Notes: generated by a model not told the origin, from the letters alone. Numbered from the stretch's first letter, positions 35,673-47,391 are shown. The stretch: DNA of 64,000 bases from Sesamum alatum (GCA_034509735.1 JACGWO010000004.1:27137395-27201394); one strand, 5' to 3'. Translations and numbers: made by a program.

Positions 35673-36464
35673 CGTCTGTATGAAACTAAGTGGGTATCCT
35701 CCAAGCAATTCTAGTAAATTAACAAGAAAACAACTCAAATCACATGCAACCGCAGTATGAACTTCTACTACTCGTCCACCTCTAAGAACGCCCCAGTAAC
35801 ATGCAAACTAGCACCAAGGAAAACCTAAGAGAGGGAACTACTCATAATTGTTATACTGAACGCGGCAAGTTGAATAGGTCTATTTCCATTCATTTGTATT
35901 GCTAAAACTCGAAGCTTCTCCCTAAAGATTATAGTGTTGGCAAAAGGTATGAAACAAATAAACAATTGAATGTCTACTAGTCTTCTATTGTTAAACCAAA
36001 ATTCTATGTTAGTGGTTATATCCCAACACTTGAATTGGTTTTGAAAATGATGTTTGTATGAATAAAATCGTCTGTATGAAACTAAGTGGGTATCCTCCAA
36101 GCAATTCTAGTAAATTAACAAGAAAACAACTCAAATCACATGCAACCGCAGTATGAACTTCTACTACTCGTCCACCTCTAAGAACGCCCCAGTAACATGC
36201 AAACTAGCACCAAGGAAAACCTAAGAGAGGGAACTACTCATAATTGTTATACTGAACGCGGCAAGTTGAATAGGTCTATTTCCATTCATTTGTATTGCTA
36301 AAACTCGAAGCTTCTCCCTAAAGATTATAGTGTTGGCAAAAGGTATGAAACAAATAAACAATTGAATGTCTACTAGTCTTCTATTGTTAAACCAAAATTC
36401 TATGTTAGTGGTTATATCCCAACACTTGAATTGGTTTTGAAAATGATGTTTGTATGAATAAAAT
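35673..36464. repeat. Perfect two-copy tandem duplication, 396 bp each
   Basis: 35673-36068 and 36069-36464 look identical base for base, in direct order with no spacer. On the minus strand each copy contains TGTTGGGATATAACC, which resembles the start of a Copia LTR. Each copy also carries the same 80-residue open frame on the minus strand, which I do not recognise. Confidence 0.93.
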
Positions 36465-36685
36465 CCATAGGCATAAAAAGGACACCCCCCCGTTGTATGC
36501 ATACATGCCTAGTTCAAGATTCATCATTACAACAAATTAAAAGTCATCCTAATACTACTTCTACGTTAATTAAAAGCCTAACCAGTATATCGAGCAATTT
36601 TCATCATGAAGTCATCCTAATGGCTAATACTACTTTTGCACTAATTAAAAGCGAAGAACCAAAAAAGAAAAATTCCATTTGGGTG

Positions 36686-38002
36686 TGATTAGGGAAAATT
36701 ATACAGCATATTCTTGTGTTTACACCCTTATTTTATCGGTATATAATGCTTGTTCTTGGATACATTTGTGATGTTTTAGGAACTTTGGTTCACAAAAGGT
36801 GAGTGCAAGCAAAGAGTTCAAACAAAAAGAAAAGAAGCAAAATTTTGCAGAAATGATTACAAGTTAGAGTTCAGAAACGCAGGAAGCATAACCCATGACC
36901 CACGGGTTATCAAACATTCACTAGGCGAAATTCGCAGACGAGCTGACCTGTAAAACTGAAATTCTTATTTTAAGTCATTCAAAAAGAGATTTTATTTCCT
37001 TTGTAATCTACTTTAGAGTTTTGGTAAGAGTAGGACTAGGAAAGGAAAAGAGTTTTATGGTAAATAGGATCCTATTCCTTTCCTACCTCAGTTAGGACTC
37101 ACTATATAAGAAAGAAAAGAGGAGAAGAAGAGGATTGATTTTTCAGCAGGAAATTCCCAGAGACATAGTGATTTTGGGAGCAAGGGAGAAGGCGAGAAGC
37201 ACGTAAAGAAGGAGATTCGGCATTGGAGTGACGACCATCAAGCCAATCTACTACTCCATGAGTTTTTCTCAATCTTTCTCTTACATTTTAGTTAGAATTA
37301 GGATGAACTAATTTCGTTTTGTGCTAAGGCTTATGGAAAGCCTAATTGATACTATGTGTTAAATATTTTTCGGATTATTCTAGTTGTTATTTTCGCATAT
37401 CCATGAATTATTGTGTTTGTTGCTATTATTTAAGAGCTTGATCACCTCTTAAATTTTCTTAATTATGTTGATGAACCGAGAGCGAATTTAGCATAGTGGA
37501 TAGAGTAATTCATGGTGTGGGTTGAATGATGTGTAGACATACACAAGCATCTATTCCGGTTCCATAGGTTTTTCATAAATCTTAATGCATTATTGTCACG
37601 AGTTTTGGAGAGGAGAGATCCCCTAATTCCTTGATAGTAATAGGTTCGGTATAGATCGAGAGAGTATATCGGATTAAATTAGGAAAAACCTCACTGTGCG
37701 AAAATACTTGCTCGTTTGATTGATCCATTAATATTGAATGCGTTGTGTTGATTAGGTGGACCTATAGCCGTAATACTTTTCTCTCTAAATCTGTGTCTTC
37801 TTTGTCTCCGACGTGATTGATTGCTATAGTTGATTTTATTGTTTTTTTTAGTAGATTCCTAAATCATCCAAACTTTTCGGTTGTCCAAATAATTAGGGGT
37901 TAGTTATAATTGTCGTAATTGTTTCATTAAATCCTCGTGGGTTCGATATCTTTTATACTACTTGATAGCTAGTGCACTTGCTAGTACATATTTTTGCAAT
38001 CA
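36686..38002 (+). mobile_element. Solo LTR (Gypsy-like) with perfect target duplication
   Basis: This 1317-bp sequence begins TGATTAGG and ends GCAATCA, and is bordered by GGGTG on both sides (36681-36685 and 38003-38007). It contains a TATA-like box (CTATATAAG near 37091). Near the 3' end it has the text 'tcctcgtgggttcgatatct' followed by 'gtgcacttgc', as seen in large plant Gypsy LTRs. No interior or second LTR is attached, so it is best explained by recombination between two LTRs. Confidence 0.8.
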
Positions 38003-38007
38003 GGGTG

Positions 38008-38418
38008 TTCGAAGACTCACTTCCAACTAGAAAGATCAGACTTTACAAGCCAATAATACTACAAATAGTCAGGATCAACAACATCACTTACATTCTATCA
38101 GAAGGTTTATCACCTTCTAGATTAAGCCTCTACCACGCATATGGTTTCTGTGCAATATCCGAAGCTCAAGCATCTTATAGGACTCTTTTACCTATAGAAG
38201 AATAAAAAATTCTTTTAAAGTAGCATTAGCAATTGAGCAATAGATCCACTAAAATAAAATTAACTCAAAGGGTCAACAACAAATGGAACCAAACTCAAAG
38301 GATTAACAACAGTAGCACTCACAAGATAGACGCATAGGGCATCGATGCACAACAACTACAAGGAAAATTATTAAACGATAAGAAAAAAACAACGGCCAAG
38401 TTATCACAAAAAAATATC
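38008..38418. other. Short AT-rich spacer, no gene seen
   Basis: It lies between the solo LTR and the target duplication of the large Copia. Only short chance frames are present. Confidence 0.6.
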
Positions 38419-38423
38419 AATAC

Positions 38424-38828
38424 TGAAATCTTCTACAAACTGAGAAACTGGAAACGAGAACCATGGCAAAATTCGAACTGAGGGCTTTCATTAATGAAGA
38501 GAGAAAATTAAATGAATTAGCTGATACAAAACCCTAGCTGCTTTAAATAGGGAAAGTGCACTTAAAACTAATTAACCGTCTGTAACAAACCTAACAACCT
38601 AGACATGTGGACACCATGTGGACCAATCACAGCAGGAATAAAACAGTCAGTAAGCCAAGTGTAACTGACCACAAAAACATGAGTTTTTACAAAGGATAAG
38701 AAATAACATGACTCTATGAGTGAGACACGCTTTCATCCTGCATCATCAAAGAGTATGTCATTTTCAACCTCGTTCAGCTCAGTATCTTAGCAGGATCGAC
38801 CATGGAATTGCAGCAACCAGTCACAACA
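38424..38828 (-). repeat. 3' LTR of the large Copia
   Basis: 405 bp, matching 43122-43468 apart from point changes and an extra block of about 57 bp (about 38541-38598) that the 5' LTR has lost. The lost block is flanked by CCTA words, suggesting deletion between short direct repeats. Confidence 0.92.
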
Positions 38829-39487
38829 CGCCCCCCACAAGGTGGACTTGGAAACAAGGAGAACAAGGCCAGCTTGCGCAAGAAACCGAGGAAAGCAGGT
38901 CCAGAAAGAGCCTTCGTGAAAATATCCACCAACTGATCCTTACTCCGAACAAATGAAGAAATAACAAAACCTTGCTTGTACTGGTTGCGAACAACATGGC
39001 AATCTATCTCAACATGCTTCGTGCGCTCGTGAAAGACAGGATTGGCCATGATGTGAAGGGTTGCCTTATTATCACAAAACATGGGAATAGGCGTATGAAT
39101 GTGAATGCCAAAGTCAGATAGGAGATAGGAGATCCACTGCAACTCACAAACCGTAGCCCCCATACTGCGGTACTCGGCCTCGGCGAAAGACCTGGAAACT
39201 GTGGCCTTCTTCTTGGTCTTCCAAGACACCAAGGCATCGCCAAAGAAGACACAGAAAACAGTCAACGATCGACGGGAATCACTGCAAGAGGCCCAATCCG
39301 CATCACAAAACGCACGACGATGAAATGAGTTCGAAGAAGGGAAGAACCAACCAGAGTCAGGAGAGCCCTTCAAATAGCGAACCACGTGGAGAGCCGCACA
39401 CAATTGATCATCACAGGGATGCTGCAAGAATTGGGATAATTGTTGGACACTGTGAGAAACGACCGGTCGAGTGAACCCCAGATACAA
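38774..39487 (-). pseudogene. Copia RNase H domain (end of polyprotein)
   Basis: This 237-codon frame holds the Copia RNase H: RRAFCDADWASC with the first catalytic Asp, then SFAEAEYRSM with Glu, then MFCDNKATLHIMANPVFHER, and KHVEIDCHVVR with the downstream Asp. It runs on into the 3' LTR, where the frame stops. Upstream, the link to the RT frame (39595-39900) is broken by a stop. RNase H would degrade the RNA strand during reverse transcription; the catalytic residues look intact. Confidence 0.9.
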
Positions 39488-39594
39488 GAGGCGCCCTACG
39501 AGGCGTCTGTAAAGCTCAGGATCGCACAGAACTGCCCCACCACCTTAGAACAATTCGAGGCCATGAGGAAAAGGGGTGGTCGTAGACTTGGCAT

Positions 39595-40900
39595 TCACCA
39601 AGCCAGCATCAGAAATAATATCACGAACGTATTTGGCCTGATGAAGGTGAATCCCATCGTCCGAACGAGCAATCTGTAAGCCAAGAAAGAACCTCGTAGT
39701 ACTAGGTCTTTGATCGTGAACAAGTCATCAAGATAGATCTTGACCTGGGCAAGGAGCTCGGATGAGGGGCTGGTTAGTAGGACATCATAAACATAGATTG
39801 AGAGGGCCACAAAGCAGTCTCCCGACCCTTTCATAAACAAACAATGATCATGGGATGAATGCCGAAAGCCGAAGGCCAAGAGCTTGGATGAAAACTCCAC
39901 ATTCCATTTGACGCCTATTTCAGACCATAGAGAGAGCGGCGCAGCCAGCAGACATGCCCCGGAGCAACTGGATAACCCTCAGGAGGCTACATAAAGATCT
40001 CTTCCACCAGATATCCATGGAGAAACGCATTGTTTATATCAAGCTGTTGTAATGGCCAGGAGTAAGCGGAGGCAATAGCCAAAAATACATGAACAGTGAC
40101 TGCCTTAGCAACTGGGGAAAAGACATCAACATAGCCCACTCCTGCTAGCTGACTGAACCTCTTGGCCACAAGCCTGACCTTGCACCGTTCCACCTTACCC
40201 GTGTCCTTGAGTTTCAGCTTATAAACCCAACGACAACCTATGGCACGCTTGCCTGTAGGTAGAGGAACAACATCCCAAGTGTGATTTTTCTCCAAGGCTG
40301 CCAGTTCCAAGTTCATGGCCTCCACCCACTCCAGCCGTTCAACAGTCTGGTTATAAGTTCGTGGTTCCTGCAAATTGGACAAAGATGTTACAAAGCATTC
40401 GTATGGAGCAGTTAAGGTAGGAGGACAAGATGGAGAAGTAGTGGTACAGACAAAGTCTTTTAACCAGGAAGGTTTAGTGGGAGGACGAGTAGAACGCCTG
40501 ACAGAAACAGGAAGGGAAGGTGAGAGTGCAAGCTGAGGGACAGGTATGGTATGAGGAGAAGGAGTGCCAGTATCAGAGATGGCTGGTGGAATATGTGGGG
40601 CAGGGAATGGCTGTGCAGAATCCTCAAAGGCCTGAGGTATAGGCAGAGGGCAACGAGGAGCAGGAGGAGAGGAAGAAAAGGGAAATATGTTTTCATATAA
40701 GATAACATGACGAGAGACAAGGTAGGAATGGGTATCCAGGTTAAAGATTTTATAGCCTTTTTGACCTCGAGGGTAACCAAGAAAAATGCATCTGAAGGAC
40801 CTTTGGTCAAGCTTAGATTTATCGGGGGAGGTATTGGAGGCATAGCAAAGACATCCTAGGACCCGTAGGTTGTCATATATAGGGGCTGCTAGGACACAAT
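39595..40900 (-). pseudogene. Copia reverse transcriptase (mutated active site)
   Basis: The frame at 39987-40382 begins the RT domain: WVEAMNLELAALEKNHTWDV, then GCRWVYKLKLK, RLVAKRFSQ (usually KG-SQ), and LDINNAFLHGYL with a catalytic Asp. A stop follows near 39987. The next frame (39595-39900) holds the palm motif as IYVYDVLLT, whereas the Copia active site is YVDD. The first Asp has become Tyr, which should abolish polymerase activity. The linker between integrase and RT (about 40400-40900) is proline- and serine-rich in its real frame. Confidence 0.9.
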
Positions 40901-40904
40901 CCCC

Positions 40905-42135
40905 CTAAAACTTGTCAGGAAGAGGAGCCTGAAATAGAAAGGATCTAGCCATAGTGAGGTGTTTGTGTTTATGCTCCACAATGCCATTTTTGTTGTGGAG
41001 AATAAGTACAAGATTTATGGTGAAGGATGCCATGAGTACTAAGAAGGGTTTGGCATTTAGTGCTGAGAAATTCAGAGCCATTGTCTGTACGGATGGCTTT
41101 GGATTTCTTGTCAAATTGGGTATGAACCATGGTAATGAAGGATTGCAAGAAATCTGTGGCTTGGGATTTGTATTGCATGAGGAAGGTCCAAGTGGATCGG
41201 TTGTGGTGATCCACTATGGTCAGGAAGTAGGAAAACCCTGAGGGTGTGGATTGTTTATACGGCCCCCAGATATCAATGTGTATGAGGTCAAAAATGGATT
41301 GTACTTTTGTGTCACTTGAAGGAAAAGGAAGTCTATGTTGCTTGGACATATGACAGACATTACACGGGCAAGGCATAGCAGAAAATTTGACATTTATTGA
41401 TGAAATATGTTGTAAAGCTTCTACAGATGCATGTCCAAGACGTTTATGCCATAAGGTTGTAGTACTATCCTCAGCAAGAGGCAATACAGAGTTGAGATTT
41501 ACATTAGAAGAAGGAATACAATGTAAAGAACTAGGATAATTGAAGGAATTATTGTCAAGAAGATATAGTTGCCCAACTAGCTTTCCTACTGCCAAGTGCC
41601 TTTTAGTCTTGAGGTCCTGCACAACACAATTTGAGTTAAGAAACATAGATGAGACAGGTAGGTCATGGCATAGCTGGCTCACAGACAGTAGGTTAACATA
41701 GAAGGTAGGGATGTGGAGCACATGTCTTAACATAATGTCATTGGATAACCTAATGGTGCCTATATGTGCTATAGACTGTTTAGAGACATCATGTAGGGTT
41801 ACTTTGGTGTTGGTAATGGGTGAGTGGTAATCTAGGAAGAGTCCTAAGTCTGCACATACGTGCCTTGTAGCACCAGAATCCACTATCCAAGAACCACTAT
41901 CCATAATGTGGAAATTGAAACGCATGTTATTGTTACCTGCCATTTCCTCGATCTCCTCTAATCTGACACAGTTGGTCCTCACTGTATCAAATGGTGTCCT
42001 CAATTGATTTGGTGGATTGTCATCTGTCATCAGCGTTCTAATATCGGACCTCACTAGATTTGCCAGGTTGAAGTTAGATCCAATGGTAGACAGAGTCTGA
42101 TCATCTTTAACTGGTGTTCCTTCTATAGCAGCCAC
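40905..42135 (-). pseudogene. Copia protease and integrase
   Basis: This 388-codon frame (40969-42135) starts after gag. It has the aspartic protease motif WIVDSGATRHVC (catalytic DSGA at residues 86-89), the pre-integrase region with the zinc-binding H-H-C-C set (about 230-261: WHKRLGHAS and CNVCHMSKQHRLPF), and integrase catalytic Asp residues in HIDIWGPY (288) and RTDNGSEF (351). Just after SPQQK an extra A in a run of five near 41000 shifts the frame. The sequence then continues as NGIVEHKHKHLTMAR in the overlapping frame at 40905-41114. Confidence 0.93.
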
Positions 42136-42141
42136 AAAACC

Positions 42142-43035
42142 TCAGCCTCTTCCCCCTTCTTTCCTCCTCTTATCAATAAGTTCCTTGTACCATTCAGGAA
42201 CTCCAGTGAGCTTAAAACATTGTTCCTTTGAGTGTCCAGGTTTCCTGCAATGTTCACAAACGAGTGCCTTCTTATCAATTATAGCTTTCCCTTTCCAATC
42301 CTTATGTTGTACCTGATAAACAACACCTCCTTCAGGGAGAGGTACTTGGAACTGCATATGTTTCTGAACCCTAAGCACCATGGAGAAGGCTTTCTGCACA
42401 TGTGGCCTTGGCTCTATGAGCAAAATCTGACTCCTCACGTTCTCAAACACTACATTCAACCCCATTAGGAACCTCATCAATTGTCTAGATCCTTCTCTGT
42501 CCAACACTTGCATGTGCAGTGCAAGCACAAATAGGAATGGTATCTAAACACGTCAATTCATCCCAAAGCATTTTTATCTTAGTGAAGTACGTTGTCACAG
42601 ACATATCCCCTTGGGATGTGGAAGCTATTTCACGTTCCAGGTTGTAGATCATGGAGCTATTGGTGCCACCATATCTAGCCTCCAGCTCGAGCCAGAGACT
42701 TCTGGCTGAGGACACATATATGAAAGCATCCACGATTTCCTTCAAAACAGAGTTCAAAATCCATGTGATGACCAAGTAATCAACACGTATCCACTCATCC
42801 AAATTTCAGAATCGTCCGACGGTCGAACCGCTCTTCCATCAATGAAACTGAGCGTTTTCTTCGAACCTAGAGCAAACTTTATCGCCCTACTCCAAATCAG
42901 GTAGTTATCCCCAGTCAACGGGGAAGACACTGACACCATTCCTGAACCTTCATTAGGTTGAGAACTCTCTATCACCTGCCTTGATATACTAGTCGAAGCA
43001 CCATTCGCCTGGGATTCAGGCTGTGACGTCGCCAT
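42142..43035 (-). pseudogene. Copia gag
   Basis: Gag is split into three frames: 42754-43035 (N-terminus with PLTGDNYLIWSRAIKFALGS), 42485-42802 (VDYLVITWILNSVLKEI and WLELEARYG) and 42142-42528 (C-terminus with the zinc knuckle CEHCRKPGHSKEQCFKLTG, a CCHC type). At least one small indel near 42790 and another near 42510 break the frame. Gag forms the particle that packages the element RNA. Confidence 0.9.
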
Positions 43036-43108
43036 CTTCTACCAACAGAGAACACAAATCAGAGTGAGATTATAGAGTACCCGTGGTATGCAGAGACCTT
43101 CAATAGAA

Positions 43109-43121
43109 GGCTCTGATACCA
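43109..43121 (-). other. Primer binding site of the large Copia
   Basis: The minus strand reads TGGTATCAGAGCC directly next to the 5' LTR, the initiator-Met tRNA type. Confidence 0.92.
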
Positions 43122-43468
43122 TGAAATCTTCTGCAAACAGAGAAACCGGAAACGAGAGCCATGGCAAAATTCGAACTGAGGACTTTCATTAATGAAGAGA
43201 GAAAATTGAATGAATTAGTTGATACAAAACCCTAACAACCCAGACATGTGGACACCACGTGGACCAATCACAGCAGGAATAAAACAGTCGGCAAGCTAAG
43301 TGTAACTGACCACAAAAATGTGAGTTTACAAAGGATAAGAAATAACACGACTCTATGAGTGAAACACGCTTTCATCCTGCATAATCAAAGAGCATGTCAT
43401 CTTCAACCTTGTTCAGCTCAGTATCTTCAGCAGGATCGACCATGGAATTGCAGCAACCAGTCACAGCA
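43122..43468 (-). repeat. 5' LTR of the large Copia
   Basis: 347 bp, starting TGAAATCTTC and ending TCACAGCA on the plus strand, directly followed by AATAC. It is shorter than the partner because of one internal deletion. Confidence 0.92.
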
Positions 43469-43473
43469 AATAC

Positions 43474-45105
43474 CAACTCTTCAACACAACAAAATACCCA
43501 TCAACAACAAAAAACATTCAAATCGAGTCATACCAAATAAAAATGGGTCATTAAGCATAAAGACAACAACAATCAAATGGACTCACTGGTTATTACTAAA
43601 AACTCCTTCCAAGCTCCATGTTGATGGGTGGAGGAATTAGGCGGAGGAAGAGAGATTGAGGAAGAACTCCATTTGTTTAGTCGGTGACAGAGAAACAGAG
43701 ATTTGGATTTTGATGTGCTAATTTGGGGGCTTACAAATTAGAAATTTAATAAGTGGGCCAAAGATCTTCAAATTTTTTTAAAAAAATAAATATTACAAGC
43801 CCATTTGGATTTGCCTTTAAAAATATGCCTGAAATATTTATTCTCTTTACTTTATTTTGCATGCTAATATTATGAATGCCTCTATTAATCAGCCACTAAA
43901 ACATATCTTAGTGAACTCATGAGCCCCAAACAAAGAAGAAATTTTCAATTTGAAGCAATTTTCTGTTCGTAATGTCATTGACTAGATGTTTGGGTTGTCG
44001 AAATGTCGTTGGGGTATACTTAGAAGCCATTCATTTTATCGAATCAAAGTTCAAAATCGATTTTACTAGTCCACTATTAACTTCAAAATTTTTTTACGTA
44101 AAGAATTATTAGAAAATCCGAAAGAAATGGAAATACCAAAATATTTTTAGACATGTTTGGACCATCTAGGCGAATGCGTGTCTAGTGCTGACACTAACCT
44201 GACATGGTCCAATTGAGAGATGATCTGCCATTTGCAAAGTACAATGAATGGTTGTGTCATCGCTGGATTGTTGTTTTTTCTTTAAACTTTCCGTGATCTT
44301 GGAAACTGTCAAGACTCGTTTGTAATTACTAGCAAATGAGCCAAGAACTTATCACAAGGTCCAACACATATGAAGATGCTACTATTTAATTCGAGAGATG
44401 GTAGAAAGAAATGACACGTGAGTGGATTGGATTGCATTAATAGAGAACATAGCATAATCTCTAAGGAAGCATGTTCCACAAATTGCTCATTTAATTTGAT
44501 GCATATGGGTAATAGATTTTAGGTCACATGGTAGATTCTTAAAATAGGTGACCGTCAAGCCAATGTTGGTCCATTGTAATCTGTTTTATGAACAATACTT
44601 TTTTCATAAAATGTTAATAATTGAGAACTAGTTTTTTGGCCAATCTTCATCAAATACCTTCAATACATTAGCTCATATGCGTTTTTGTTTAAGCTCTTAA
44701 GATCATAGGTACTACAGGGTAGGGTCGTGCATATGTGGCGAGTATAAAACCAACTCTAAGGTTTGATCTAAGATGTTCCAAGTCCAGAATCCGTCAAAAC
44801 AAACCATTGACAAGGATTCTATTGAAACTTGCACTGAGTGATTCACCTATATGATGATTATCGCTTTTCATAGATCACTTATGTGTGACGTTTTTGCACA
44901 CTAGTGGTTGCTTAATAAGGAGTTATCAAGTTCACTGAACTAACTTGTAGGAGATGTCACATAGAAGGCTAGTAAGGAATGATCCGTGTGACTTGATTTT
45001 CCTCAGTTAAGATAGTGCATTAAGCAATCCATAAACTTGAGGTTCCAAAGTAGCCTTGTGCATAGAATGGCTGTGACTTAGTCATTGTTAAAATAGTTAT
45101 GTTAC
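43474..45105. other. Unannotated stretch, no gene seen
   Basis: AT-rich with mixed composition. Between 43590 and 43700 the minus strand has a CT-rich, 5'-leader-like piece with a short ATG frame (MEFFLNLSSSA, then stop). It is too short to call. Nothing else is recognisable. Confidence 0.5.
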
Positions 45106-45114
45106 CTAGATTAG

Positions 45115-45447
45115 GAAAAATTTCTTTTTTGGTCCCATATCTTAAGACCTTTTTTGATTTGGTCCCCTTTGGTGCATTTGTCTCACATTTAGTCCTTTTT
45201 GTTCAATTTTTTTTTTTTTATCAAATTTGGTCCCAAATAGCATTTTTCGTCAAATTATTAACGGAGCCGTCAACAGTGGCAGGGTCTTGCCTCAATAACA
45301 GACTTGCGGCTCTATTAACAATTTGACGAAAAATGCTATTGGGGACCAAATTTGGGAAAAAAGTTAAACAAATGGGACTCAATGTGAGATAAATGCACCA
45401 AATCGAAAAAGGCTCTAAGATATGGGACCAAAAAAGAGATTTTCCCT
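45115..45447. mobile_element. Mutator-like MITE, 'ggtcccatatcttaag' family, copy 1
   Basis: This 333-bp fold-back element has arms 'tttttggtcccatatcttaa' facing 'ttaagat...gggaccaaaaaa' (the latter slightly changed), and a centre with 'gacgaaaaatgctat' inverted. The 9-bp target duplication CTAGATTAG is perfect (45106-45114 and 45448-45456). A second copy sits at 48510-48845. Confidence 0.9.
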
Positions 45448-45456
45448 CTAGATTAG

Positions 45457-46508
45457 AATACATCTACTTATAGTCATAGTATGTATGGAGGTTAGTGAGT
45501 TCCAAGAAATGAGCTATTGCTTATCATGATATGGTAACAAATCTCATATGTTCTTTCTATTGTGTATTCCACGTGACCATGCCAGTGGCAGTTGATAAAA
45601 TAGAAAAAAAGGAGTTTTTCCTAGTTGATAAAATAGAAAACACAAGTGAAAGCACAAGACAATAATGGTTCAGTGGAAGAGATTGCATTGAATAAAAATC
45701 ATTTCTTTTAAAAAAAATATAATTTCTAAATAATGCTAACTAATTTTTGTTTGTTTCAGAAGACATCCTAGAAGCTATTGGGAGGAGTATGACTCACAAC
45801 CACTCCGACTGGGCATGCTGAGACTTACTCTCCCATCTACGATCAAGATGCCAAGCCATTACATTAGAATTTATATTATTTAAGTTAAATTTGTAAAAGT
45901 TACGTTTTTTAATTTATTAATGATAATTAATTTTTTTAATTAATTTTCTTTATGTGTACATTTAACTACAAGTAATTATTTACTACAAAATTTTAATACC
46001 AGAAATAAATTTATTTAAATAAATAAATAAATAACTTATGGTATTACGGAATCTTAGTAGAAAAAAGAACTTTTTTACATAAGAATTTGCTAAACTTCCT
46101 TTATTTTGCCATGTGTACCTCACATGAGGGCATAAAATTAGGTAATTTGGAATTATAATGAAAAAGTCCTTAATCCGTAAAAATTGATAAATCGGTGTAT
46201 TAAACTTTCAAATTGATTTTTTAAAGAACCAAAAATGTCGAATCCCATGTAGACCAAAACGAAATTGCAATTATGCCTATAAGTACTTGAGCAATGCTTT
46301 TCTTGAAAAATAAAGCATTAAAAGATATAATATACAATGTGGAACGGGTAATTAGTTCGGCAAGAAAATGAGTTCAAAATTGTAGTAAATAATAGACTTA
46401 GACATAAATGGCATAATATATGGTAACTTTTACTAATTTTCCATTCACATTAACAAAGTAATTTTATTCTGACTTAATTCTTTTTCTAATCCCGATTCAT
46501 CATATTTA
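45457..46508. other. AT-rich stretch, no gene; includes (AAAT)n
   Basis: A short (AAAT)n tract lies at about 46014-46033. From about 46320 to 46508 the sequence is similar to 51180-51347, the 3' flank of the proteinase inhibitor gene. Confidence 0.6.
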
Positions 46509-46590
46509 TCAAACCATGGGTAGGCCGGCTTTGGAAAAAACTTTCAAATGTTCATCCAGAAAAACATAGACGCGGTTGAAACAGAAATCC
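46509..46590 (-). pseudogene. Potato-type-I proteinase inhibitor, C-terminal fragment
   Basis: The minus strand reads FCFNRVYVFLDEHLKVFSK followed by AGLPMV and a TGA stop at 46509-46511. It lines up with the last 26 or so residues of the intact gene at 51348-51716 (YCCNRVYVFHDEHYKVLSE...PRVG). The 3' flanks are also similar for about 180 bp. No first exon or the rest of exon 2 is present next to it. It is a partial duplicate of the inhibitor gene, not a working gene. Confidence 0.85.
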
Positions 46591-46825
46591 TTCAACTATT
46601 ACATTACTGGTGAGGTAACACTCAGCTCAGGCCTAATTTGAGTAAGTTTAGGAACCACGCACCTCATTCAACATATCAGTTGTATTGTACACATCAATGA
46701 CATCTTATCCTCAAAGCATGCAGTAGGGATACAATTATTGGATCCTTCTAGATAAAGATAACAAGTAACTATCTCCTTAATTTTAAATCATTGTTTTGTT
46801 GATTTGGAAGAATCTCTTCATGTTA

Positions 46826-46987
46826 TCGTGGAGCCCATGTGACATGGCAAACAGGATGATAAACATTATCCCACAAGTAGACATCCCAAGAAATTCGAGG
46901 ATATTCTAACTTCCCATTACGACTCTCTGATTCTCTCGGAACCTGCTCTTGTAAATAGGGGTTCTGGTGGTCAAATAGGTAACATCT
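46826..46987 (-). other. Unidentified 54-codon open segment
   Basis: On the minus strand an open reading of 54 codons, without an obvious ATG, ends at a TAA (46823-46825). It contains words such as PYLQEQVPRESESRNGKLEY and WDVYLWDNVYHPV. It has more protein-like composition than nearby frames. It could be an exon remnant; I do not recognise a family. Confidence 0.25.
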
Positions 46988-47354
46988 TCATTCAACAAGT
47001 ACACATGATTTCCACTCATTTTTTTACTATTCACATATGAGCATCAAGCACACTTTTGATATTTTCAGCATCTTACACACAAATTCACACATTTAGTTTG
47101 ATAGATCTTATATTTTACTTTAAGTTTCTTATTTTATTGCCTTCAAACACATTATTGATTTAAGTATCAGAGTGCTAACTCCTATTTTGTAAATTAGTTT
47201 TCTTATCATCTTAGAATTTTGAGAAAATATGTTGACTTGTATGATACTACTGGACTTCGATATGCCTCAAACATAGTCAAGGATAAAATTGTGACCATAA
47301 TCACTACTAGTACCGGGACAAAAATTGTTGATTTTTAATTGCAATTTTCATTTT

Positions 47355-47355
47355 G

Positions 47356-47390
<35 letters not shown>

Positions 47391-47391
47391 C
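47355..47391. repeat. (TA)n microsatellite
   Basis: Two TA runs separated by a C interruption. Confidence 0.95.

Larger units (their letters stand above)
38424..43468 (-). mobile_element. Nearly full-length Copia LTR retrotransposon
   Basis: This 5.0-kb element reads on the minus strand. Target copies AATAC at 38419-38423 and 43469-43473 are perfect. LTRs are 38424-38828 (3') and 43122-43468 (5'). The primer site lies at 43109-43121, and a G-rich tract (GGGGGGCG on the minus strand) abuts the 3' LTR. The interior has gag, protease, integrase, RT and RNase H in Copia order. Lesions include a gag frame change, a one-base frameshift after the integrase core, a mutated RT active site and stops in the RT region. 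It is relatively young but inactive. Confidence 0.95.

Noticed and set aside
39440..39679. 79-codon plus-strand frame
   Set aside because: Opposite-strand shadow of the Copia RT/RNase H region.
40460..40843. 127-codon Leu/Pro-rich minus-strand frame
   Set aside because: It overlaps the integrase-RT linker of the Copia in a shifted frame; the real frame contains Copia sequence, and the composition is an effect of the shift.
40954..41241. 95-codon plus-strand frame
   Set aside because: Opposite-strand shadow of the Copia integrase.
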